Positions 39,830 to 45,911 of a DNA stretch of 45,911 nucleotides are shown here, one piece after another (position 1 is the first letter of the stretch; the number at the start of each line of letters is the position of its first letter). Position numbers and translations under genes: made by a program. The stretch is from assembly GCA_002455655.1 (NCBI GenBank), contig DKLF01000077.1, positions 1-45,911 on the forward strand. The letters are read 5' to 3'. The DNA comes from Oscillibacter sp. UBA6647 (lineage in GTDB: Bacteria; Bacillota; Clostridia; Oscillospirales; Oscillospiraceae). Below the pieces are notes generated by a model. It was not told the DNA's origin. It did no database searches and saw only the letters and a list, made by a program, of their open reading frames with translations.

Positions 39830-40742
39830 TTGTCAGTTCTTTGTCTGTGGGTCCGGATTTCTCAAGCAGGCGGGCCATGTCCTCCGGCAGGGGCACGAAA
39901 AGCTCCAGCGGCTGGCCGGTGATGGGATGGGTCAGCGCCATCCGGTAAGAGTGAAGGGCCGGGCGGGCGATGAGGTCTGGGTCTTCCGTACCGTAGAGCC
40001 AGTCTCCCGCCAGAGGGCAGCCCACCGCCGCCATGTGGACCCGGAGTTGATGGGTGCGCCCTGTCTCGGGAAGCAGCCGCAGGAGGGATAAGCTGTTCCG
40101 TGTCTCCAAAACCTGATACCGGCTGACGGCGGCCTGTCCGTCGGGGCGGACTGTTCGGCGCACGGCGGAGGTTTCATCCCGTCCGATGGGCAGGTCAATG
40201 CTTCCCTCGGCTGGCTGGGGAGTCCCCACGCACACGGCCCTGTATTCCCGAAAAAAATTTCCAGAGTGAAGCGTTTTGCGCAGCAGATCGTGAACGTGGC
40301 CGCTTTTGGCAACCGCCATCAGCCCCGTGGTACCCTTGTCCAAACGGTTTACCGCGTGGAAAATGAAGTCCGTTCCACGGGAGTAGGCCAGAGCCCCTGC
40401 CACGGTGGGGGTGTCCGGCAGGAAATTGGATACGTGGGCCGTCATGCCCGCAGGCTTGTTGACAACCAAAAGGTGCTCGTCCTCCCAAACCACCGGCAGA
40501 AGCCACGGTCCCGGCACGGGGGCCTCGCGCTGGGGGCGGACGTCCCCGCTTTCGGCGCTCACCGTGTCGCCGGGGGAAAGGACGAAGGTGGTGCGGGCGG
40601 GCTGCCCGTTTACCAGAATGCCCCCCTCAGCGCGGGTCAGGCGGGAGATAGCATGGGAAGAAAAGTGCAGCTTTTGCTTTAGAACATGGCGGACGGTGAG
40701 ATCGGCCTCCGCATCCAGAACGCGGTGGGAAACATAGGGCAT
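39825..40742 (-). CDS. RluA-family pseudouridine synthase
   Basis: These enzymes isomerise specific uridines in rRNA or tRNA. The 305 residues have an N-terminal S4-like RNA-binding part (SSHAISRLTRAEGGILVNGQPA) and a catalytic domain with HAVNRLDKGTTGLM, where the Asp (about residue 133) is the nucleophile. The family motif is usually HRLDxxTSG; here Asn replaces His and Thr replaces Ser. ETGRTHQLRVHMAAVGCPLAGDWLYG follows (landmarks TGRTHQLRVH and GDWLYG). The target base cannot be predicted. Confidence 0.93.
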   Translation of the reverse strand: MPYVSHRVLDAEADLTVRHVLKQKLHFSSHAISRLTRAEGGILVNGQPARTTFVLSPGDTVSAESGDVRPQREAPVPGPWLLPVVWEDEHLLVVNKPAGMTAHVSNFLPDTPTVAGALAYSRGTDFIFHAVNRLDKGTTGLMAVAKSGHVHDLLRKTLHSGNFFREYRAVCVGTPQPAEGSIDLPIGRDETSAVRRTVRPDGQAAVSRYQVLETRNSLSLLRLLPETGRTHQLRVHMAAVGCPLAGDWLYGTEDPDLIARPALHSYRMALTHPITGQPLELFVPLPEDMARLLEKSGPTDKELTK

Positions 40743-40971
40743 GGCTTGCGCTCCCTTCCTCCGGCGGTAAAATCCGCCGCGGGGTGATAATGAATTGCCG
40801 CAAGGCTAAAAAACACGGCTGAAAGCTGAAAAAAATGGCTTCTAGGCTATTTTAGCATACGCCGGGCGGCAGGGCAAGCAGACCCGGCTTGCGCGATGGG
40901 GCCGGGTGTAGTAAAATAAAAAAGAAAACAAACGGTGCGGACCTTGTGTCCGGGCCTTGAAGGAGGACCCT

Positions 40972-42750
40972 ATGCTGATCTCGGCGGAACGGCTGTCCAT
41001 CAACTTTGGCGGCAGGCAGTTGTTGGAGGATGTGAATTTTTATCTGAACGAGGGCGACCGAGTGGGCGTCATCGGCGTGAACGGTACCGGAAAGTCCACC
41101 TTTTTGCGGGTGCTGGCCCGGGTGATTGAGCCGGACAGCGGTACGGTGCGCCGGGATCCCAACGTGCAGGTGAGCTTTCTTTCCCAGAACCCCGAGCTGG
41201 ACGACGGCGCCACGGTGCTGGAGCAGGTATTTCTCAGCTTTCCCAAAGAGTTTCGGGCGCTGAACGAATATGAAGCGGTATCTATGCTGACCCGGCTGGG
41301 AATTTCGGACACAGAACAGAAAATCGGCACGCTTTCCGGCGGACAGCGCAAGCGGGTGGCCCTTGCGGCGGCGCTGATTCACCCGGCGGATGTGCTGATT
41401 CTGGACGAGCCGACGAACCATCTGGATGCGGAGATGGTTTCCTGGCTGGAGGAGCGGCTGCGCCGGTGGACCGGGGGCCTTGTGATGGTGACCCATGACC
41501 GGTATTTTCTGGAGCGAGTGGCGAATCACATCACCGAGGTAGACCGGGCCAAGCTTTATCACTACGAGGCGAACTACTCCAAATATCTGGAGCTGAAGGA
41601 GCAGCGCGCCGAGATCGCCCAGGCGGGAGAGCGGAAGCGGCAGGCGATTTTGAAGGTGGAGCGGGAGTGGATTATGCGGGGCTGCCGCGCCCGGAGCACC
41701 AAGAGCCGGGACCGGATTGAGCGGTATGAAGCCTTGAAAGATCAGGACGCGCCGGAGACGGACGAGGCCGTGCGCCTGTCTGCGTCCTCAAGCCGTCTGG
41801 GAAAGAAAATTATCGAACTGGACGATGTGTCCAAAGCCTTTGACGGAAAAACCGTCCTCTCCCATTTTTCTTACGGCGTCCTGCGGGACGACCGCATCGG
41901 CATCGTGGGCCGCAACGGCGCGGGTAAATCCACCCTGCTGAACCTGATCGCCGGGAAGCTGGCGCCGGACAGCGGCAGTGTGGACGTGGGGGCTACGGTG
42001 CGAATCGGCTTTTTCTCGCAGGAGGGGCGGGAACTGGATTTGAACCAGCGGGTGTATGACTTCATCCGGGGCATTTCCGACGAGGTAAAAACGGAGGAAG
42101 GAACCCTCTCCGCCAAGGACATGATGGAGCGGTTTCTATTTCCGCCGGAGCTGCAATCGGTGCCTGTGGGCCGTCTCTCCGGCGGCGAGCGGCGAAGACT
42201 TTACCTGCTCAGCATCCTGATGTCCGCGCCCAACGTGCTGCTGCTGGACGAGCCGACCAACGATCTGGACGTGACCACCCTTTCCATTTTGGAGGATTAT
42301 CTGGACACCTTTCCCGGCCCGGTTCTTGCGGTGTCCCACGATCGGTTTTTCCTGGACCGGCTTTCCGGGCAGATATTCGCCGTGGGCGAGGAAGGCCGGG
42401 TAGAGCGGTACACGGGCAACTGGTCGGACTATACGCGCAAGCGGCAGGAAGAGGAGCGGCCCGCTGCCCCGGAGAAGGCCGAACGGGAGGACAGCCGCCG
42501 CCCGAGGGAAAAGAAGCTGAAGTTTACCTTTAAAGAACAGCGGGAGTTTGAGAGCATCGACGGGGAGATGGCCGCGCTGGAGGAGGAATTGAAGGCCGTA
42601 GCCGCCGAAATGGGGAATTGCGGCAGTGACTATGTGAAGCTTCAGGCGCTGACGGAGCGGCAGGGGACGGTGCAGGCGGCGCTGGAGGAAAAAACCGAGC
42701 GCTGGATGTATCTGAACGAACTGAAGGAGCGGATTGACGCGCAGGAATAG
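40972..42750 (+). CDS. ABC-F family ATPase (Uup-like)
   Basis: ABC-F proteins are soluble twin ATPases acting on ribosomes rather than transporters. The 592 residues contain Walker A1 GVNGTGKST (about 35), signature LSGGQRKRV (about 121), linker, Walker A2 GRNGAGKST (about 313), signature LSGGERRRL (about 402), and a C-terminal coiled coil (about 510-590, KKLKFTFKEQREFESID) as in Uup. ATG at 40972 follows AAGGAGG; the upstream in-frame ATG has none. Some ABC-F proteins give antibiotic resistance, but the Uup-like tail and lack of resistance context argue for a housekeeping role. Confidence 0.95.
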   Translation: MLISAERLSINFGGRQLLEDVNFYLNEGDRVGVIGVNGTGKSTFLRVLARVIEPDSGTVRRDPNVQVSFLSQNPELDDGATVLEQVFLSFPKEFRALNEYEAVSMLTRLGISDTEQKIGTLSGGQRKRVALAAALIHPADVLILDEPTNHLDAEMVSWLEERLRRWTGGLVMVTHDRYFLERVANHITEVDRAKLYHYEANYSKYLELKEQRAEIAQAGERKRQAILKVEREWIMRGCRARSTKSRDRIERYEALKDQDAPETDEAVRLSASSSRLGKKIIELDDVSKAFDGKTVLSHFSYGVLRDDRIGIVGRNGAGKSTLLNLIAGKLAPDSGSVDVGATVRIGFFSQEGRELDLNQRVYDFIRGISDEVKTEEGTLSAKDMMERFLFPPELQSVPVGRLSGGERRRLYLLSILMSAPNVLLLDEPTNDLDVTTLSILEDYLDTFPGPVLAVSHDRFFLDRLSGQIFAVGEEGRVERYTGNWSDYTRKRQEEERPAAPEKAEREDSRRPREKKLKFTFKEQREFESIDGEMAALEEELKAVAAEMGNCGSDYVKLQALTERQGTVQAALEEKTERWMYLNELKERIDAQE

Positions 42751-42773
42751 CGCGTCGCCCAGTCAACCTATAA

Positions 42774-42820
42774 CCTACGCTGTACCCGGCCCAAAGCCGT
42801 GTGCAGCGTAGCTTTTTTTT
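42774..42820 (+). terminator. Rho-independent terminator
   Basis: CTACGCTG pairs with CAGCGTAG, followed by eight T. Confidence 0.9.
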
Positions 42821-42856
42821 CATTAAAACAGCAATGCGATGGGTTTTAAAATTGTG

Positions 42857-42899
42857 TTGACAGGCTGGTTTATTGGGAGTAAACTGAATTTGGTTTATT
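42857..42899 (+). promoter_or_regulatory. Promoter and operator of the BlaI/M56 operon
   Basis: TTGACA, 17 bases and TAAACT form the promoter. The dyad GTTTA-TTGGGAG-TAAAC (42868-42884) overlaps the -10, and TGGTTTATT occurs twice, 25 bases apart (42866 and 42891). These are natural sites for self-repression by the BlaI-type protein encoded next. Confidence 0.65.
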
Positions 42900-42929
42900 A
42901 TGAATAGACTAAATGAAAGGGGGCGCGTT

Positions 42930-43295
42930 ATGCCTGAAATAAAGATTGGGGCCGTGGAGTCCCGTTTTGCGGAGATTATTTGGGAGAACGAACCGCTGCA
43001 CTCGCGGGAGCTGGTGAAGCTGTGTGAGGGGGAGCTAAAATGGAACCGCTCCACCACCTATACGGTGCTTCGCAAGCTCTGCGACCGGGGAATTTTTAAA
43101 AACGAGGGCGGCACGGTTGCATCCGTTTTGTCCCGGCAGGAGTTTTACGCGGTGCAGAGCAGGCAGTTTGTGGACGACGCCTTTGACGGTTCACTTCCGG
43201 CGTTTATCGCGGCGTTTACCCGGAGAAAGGACTTGTCGGCAGGGGAGGCTACGGAAATTCGCCGCATGATTGACAATGCTGTGGAAAAGGGGTGA
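42930..43295 (+). CDS. BlaI/MecI-family transcriptional repressor
   Basis: The 121-residue winged-helix repressor starts MPEIKIGAVESRFAEIIWENEPLHSREL (landmarks ESRFAEIIWEN and LHSRELVKLC), then NRSTTYTVLRKLCDRGIFKNEGG, the recognition helix and wing. The C-terminal part mediates dimerisation and, in BlaI/MecI, is cut to relieve repression. ATG follows AAAGGGGG. The M56 sensor gene follows after three bases. No beta-lactamase gene is present, so the regulated trait is unknown. Confidence 0.93.
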   Translation: MPEIKIGAVESRFAEIIWENEPLHSRELVKLCEGELKWNRSTTYTVLRKLCDRGIFKNEGGTVASVLSRQEFYAVQSRQFVDDAFDGSLPAFIAAFTRRKDLSAGEATEIRRMIDNAVEKG

Positions 43296-43298
43296 GCC

Positions 43299-44219
43299 AT
43301 GGACGCGGTATTTCTCGAAATACTGAATAGGAGCATCGCAGCAGGATGGTTGATTCTGGCCGTGGCTACCCTGCGCTTTTTCCTGAAAAAAGCGCCTAAG
43401 TGGGCGCCCTGCGCTTTGTGGGCCGTGGTTGCCCTGCGGCTGGTGTGCCCGGTTTCATTCGAGAGTATGTTCAGCCTGATTCCAAGCGCACAGACTGTTT
43501 CCCGGTCGGCGATTACAGGCGGTTCGTTTGATATCAATTCGGGCTTAAATGCAATCGATGCGCCGTTCAACGCGTATTTCGGGAAGTATGCCTACGAAAG
43601 CGCGGGGGAGCTGGGCGGCACCGGCGGCGGGCTGACGGAGCTTTTGCCATGGGTTTGGCTTACGGGGATAGCGGTCATGCTGATGTATGCAGTAATCAGC
43701 TATCTGAAGCTGTACAGGCGGGTAAAGCCGTCGCTCCATGTCCGAGATGCTATCTGGATTTGCGATGATATCAAAACGCCGTTTCTTTTGGGCATTGCAA
43801 GGCCCCGCATTTATCTTCCGTCCGCCATGGACGAATTGCAGCGGGCTTATATAATTGCCCACGAACTGGCACATCTGAAACGCCGGGACCACTGGTGGAA
43901 GCCGCTGGGATTTCTGCTTCTGGCGGTGTATTGGTTTCATCCTCTCATATGGCTGGCATACGGCCTGTTTTGCCGAGACATTGAGTTGGCCTGTGATGAA
44001 AAGGTTGTTTGTTCAATGGAAAAAGGCGACAGAATTGCCTATTCCGAGGCGCTGCTTTCGTGCAGCGTTTCGGGCAAAAAGAGGATGGCCTGCCCGCTGG
44101 CCTTTGGCGAGGTGGGGGTGAAGGAACGGATTCAATCCGTTCTGCACTATAAAAGACCGGCGTTTTGGGTCGTCGCAGTGTCTGTATGCACCTGCGTAGC
44201 CGTGGCTGTGTGCTTTTGA
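43299..44219 (+). CDS. M56 (BlaR1/MecR1-like) membrane metallopeptidase, probably frameshifted
   Basis: BlaR1-type proteins sense a signal outside the cell and use a cytoplasmic zinc protease to inactivate the partner repressor. The 306 residues have several membrane helices and the zinc motif HELAH (188-192) in IIAHELAHLKRRDHWWKP, plus ELACDEKV with the third ligand Glu. The frame stops inside the last membrane helix (VAVCF*). One more T in the T4 run at 44214-44217 would read VCFLTNPKKE and continue to 44716. So the extracellular domain is cut off here. A sequencing error in the T-run is possible. Confidence 0.85.
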   Translation: MDAVFLEILNRSIAAGWLILAVATLRFFLKKAPKWAPCALWAVVALRLVCPVSFESMFSLIPSAQTVSRSAITGGSFDINSGLNAIDAPFNAYFGKYAYESAGELGGTGGGLTELLPWVWLTGIAVMLMYAVISYLKLYRRVKPSLHVRDAIWICDDIKTPFLLGIARPRIYLPSAMDELQRAYIIAHELAHLKRRDHWWKPLGFLLLAVYWFHPLIWLAYGLFCRDIELACDEKVVCSMEKGDRIAYSEALLSCSVSGKKRMACPLAFGEVGVKERIQSVLHYKRPAFWVVAVSVCTCVAVAVCF

Positions 44220-44716
44220 CGAACCCGAAAAAGGAAACGGCGGCGATGCTGGCGGAGACGGAGCAAGCGTCTTTACCCGACAGGGATGGAGAAATCATCT
44301 TTTCAAGCATCTTTACCTATCACGGCGTGGACTACGACCTGGCGGATCGCAATCAGTCCATCAATGCGCTGACGGGCCAATATCCGGTTGGAAAATATAT
44401 CGTTGTCGAGGGTTATACGGGGCCGAAAAACTTGATCTACTGTGTGTTTGACACCGAAGCGGAACAGTTTATAAAGGATTTTGCAGGCACGGATCTTATC
44501 TGGCGGGGCGATGATCTCACAACGGCGGTCTACTCCTTCTGGTCCGATATCTATGATTACGAGGGCAGGTATCTTGCGTCCGTGGAGTTGCCGGAGGACG
44601 GCGGGTACATCAGGGAGCTTGCGTTTTCAGAAGGCGGAACAGAACTGATTGTGACAATTCTTGCTGCCAGCGGAGATGAGGTGGAGACAACAATTGATAT
44701 TGGCGGTCGCGTGTAA
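44217..44716 (+). pseudogene. Displaced C-terminal extracellular domain of the M56 protein
   Basis: In the frame one base off from the M56 gene, codons continue LTNPKKETAAMLAETEQASLP and then a 150-residue domain with FTYHGVDYDLADRNQSINALTG and YPVGKYIVVEGYTG. It has no own ribosome binding site or good start codon. It most likely formed the sensor tail of the M56 protein before the T-run lost a base. Confidence 0.7.
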
Positions 44717-44802
44717 GCCGAAGCGGATAGAGTATCTGCTTACCGCCGCAGTTTGAACCGCTTCACTTTCCTGCCCCGGGAGCAACCGGAAAAATCGGAA
44801 AG

Positions 44803-44838
44803 AAAACAGCCCGGACCCAATCAGGTCCGGGCTGTTTT
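44803..44838 (+). terminator. Rho-independent terminator after the BlaI/M56 unit
   Basis: AAAACAGCCCGGACC pairs with GGTCCGGGCTGTTTT around a short loop. Confidence 0.9.
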
Positions 44839-44921
44839 GCGCTGTGATACTCGTAGGGGGGGGAGGTTGTCCCTCTCCCGGCGCAGTTCTTTTATGCGCC
44901 TCGCCGCGAGATGGGATAAGC

Positions 44922-45371
44922 TCAGACAATTCTTTGAAGCTGGGGTCCCACCGCAAATTCGGCGCTTTGGGAAAGGCGGCTGAGAATGTCCTTCCGGGTG
45001 ACGATGCCGATAAACTTCCCCAGGTCGTCCACCACCGGAATAAAATTCTGATTCAGGGCCAGAGAGAGCAGATGCTCGATAGAAGCGGTGATGGGGACGG
45101 CTGTATAAGTATTGTCCCGGAGAAGGTCCTGCACAAACAGCTTTTCTGCCGTCTTTTTGGTAAAAACCCCGTCCTGCGCGTCCTCCACGTCCAGCAGCCG
45201 CCAGAGGAAATCGCCCTCGCTGACGGTGCCGATATAGGTTCCGTCCCGTGCGATGACGGGAATGGCGGAGTAGCCATGCCGCCGCATTTTTTCCAGACCC
45301 TGACGAAACGTGAAATCGTCATACAGATAGGACACGCTGTTCTTCGGCGTCAGGAAATAAGCGATGTTCAC
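44922..45371 (-). CDS. Paired-CBS-domain protein
   Basis: CBS pairs bind adenine nucleotides and regulate partner proteins. From GTG at 45371 the protein has 149 residues (NIAYFLTPKNSVSYLYDDFTF...). CBS1 is around GYSAIPVIARDGTYIGTVSEGDFLW and CBS2 around YTAVPITASIEHLL...FIPVVDDLGKFIGIVTRKDIL (shown as IPVVDDLGKFIGIVTRKDI). GTG has a proper GAGAGG seven bases upstream; ATG starts at 45377 and 45389 are too close or without a site. It diverges from the Crp/Fnr-like gene. Confidence 0.88.
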   Translation of the reverse strand: MNIAYFLTPKNSVSYLYDDFTFRQGLEKMRRHGYSAIPVIARDGTYIGTVSEGDFLWRLLDVEDAQDGVFTKKTAEKLFVQDLLRDNTYTAVPITASIEHLLSLALNQNFIPVVDDLGKFIGIVTRKDILSRLSQSAEFAVGPQLQRIV

Positions 45372-45495
45372 ACGCATACCTCTCTTCATTTTTTATTCTG
45401 GCAACGGTGTGCCGGAATTTGTAAGTTTACTATAACCGATTTTTACCTGTGAATGATGAACAAATTTTTAAATTGCATTGACCGGGAAAAGAAAC

Positions 45496-45524
45496 TTTAC
45501 AATGGCAACAATTTATGTTAAAAT
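45496..45524 (+). promoter_or_regulatory. Promoter of the Crp/Fnr-like gene
   Basis: TTTACA, 17 bases and an extended TGT-TAAAAT lie about 40 bases before the start codon. Confidence 0.65.
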
Positions 45525-45561
45525 GTGATAAATGCAACAAAATTAAAAGGGAGGCACTCTC

Positions 45562-45911
45562 ATGCTGTCAAAAGAGGAATTGGAGGGAAGCCCGATTTTT
45601 GAAGGAATCAGCTACGAGAATTATCTTGCCATGCTTAACTGCTTTCAGGCGGTGCAAAAGAGCTATCGCCCCGAGGAAGTAGTCTACGATTTCAGCCGCG
45701 CCGGGGAGCAGGTGGGGATTCTGGAGCGGGGAGAGGCCTCTCTTATCCGCATTGACGAGGACGGGGTTTCAACAGTTCTGGAAAACCTCACCGCCGGAAA
45801 TGTCTTTGGCCGCAGTCTTGCCTTCTCCGGGGATGTGAGCGACAGTCTGGAGGTGGTGTGCCGGACGGCCTGTGACGTGCTGTATATTGATTTTCCCCAC
45901 ATATTAAAGCG
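45562..45911 (+). CDS. Crp/Fnr-family regulator, N-terminal part only
   Basis: The visible 116 residues form a cyclic-nucleotide-binding-type beta-roll (FEGISYENYLAMLNCF, VVYDFSRAGEQVGILERGEASLI, ENLTAGNVFGRSLAF). The helix-turn-helix would lie beyond the window edge. ATG follows AAAGGGAGG. No N-terminal Fnr-type Cys cluster is seen. Effector and targets are unknown. Confidence 0.85.
   Translation, partial: MLSKEELEGSPIFEGISYENYLAMLNCFQAVQKSYRPEEVVYDFSRAGEQVGILERGEASLIRIDEDGVSTVLENLTAGNVFGRSLAFSGDVSDSLEVVCRTACDVLYIDFPHILK

Noticed and set aside
44217..44219. In-frame TGA in the M56 gene as a selenocysteine codon, given the selenium cluster
   Set aside because: The coding signal after the TGA is in a different frame (LTNPKKE...), so a one-base deletion explains it better. 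No SECIS-like hairpin follows.

Overview
The window looks like chromosomal DNA of an anaerobic Bacillota of class Clostridia, most likely the Oscillospiraceae (Oscillibacter, Flavonifractor, Lawsonibacter and relatives). I infer this from the G+C-rich codon use, strong AGGAGG-type ribosome binding sites, a clostridial-type RpoB/RpoC, an [FeFe] hydrogenase and a selenium-metabolism cluster. No rRNA, tRNA or CRISPR array was seen.

Layout. 1-4.1 kb is an AT-richer mobile-element pile-up: the 5' part of an IS256-type transposase, a complete IS110-type element, and a tyrosine integrase gutted by an internal deletion. 4.15-9.6 kb holds ychF, a chemotaxis receptor, D-serine dehydratase and a small membrane protein. 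9.7-17.5 kb is rpoB-rpoC on its own promoter, without the usual ribosomal-protein neighbours. 17.7-22.2 kb, on the minus strand, carries a MIF-like tautomerase, RidA and a two-gene [FeFe] hydrogenase operon whose partner is a glutamate-synthase-like flavoprotein. Diverging from it is a MoxR ATPase/VWA pair (22.5-25.2 kb). 25.3-29.0 kb is a decaying module: a broken sigma-54 activator, an intact-looking sigma-54 promoter, a TRAP transporter with a damaged binding protein, and a large permease fused by deletion to the tail of an iron-type alcohol dehydrogenase. 29.2-32.0 kb has an eight-LysM protein, an unknown protein and a small membrane protein with a duplicated start region. 32.2-35.0 kb is a selenium cluster (LysR regulator, YedE, YedF/TusA, DUF3343). 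35.2-37.0 kb is tsaE-tsaB-upp with overlapping genes. The rest holds a SEDS (FtsW/RodA) protein, a zinc-type binding lipoprotein behind a Fur-like box, a pseudouridine synthase, an ABC-F ATPase, a BlaI/M56 pair with a frameshift, a CBS protein and a partial Crp/Fnr regulator.

The most informative item is the IS110 element. Its ends, its CT core, its original target and a full bridge-RNA architecture (5' stem-loop, target-binding loop, donor-binding loop) can be read from the sequence. The guide segments match the flanks and the element ends. Joining the ends as a circle creates a TTGACT-17-TATTAT promoter in front of the RNA, which independently supports the boundaries.

Functional themes are hydrogen and electron metabolism, selenium handling, metal uptake, and recent gene loss in a sigma-54/TRAP catabolic unit.
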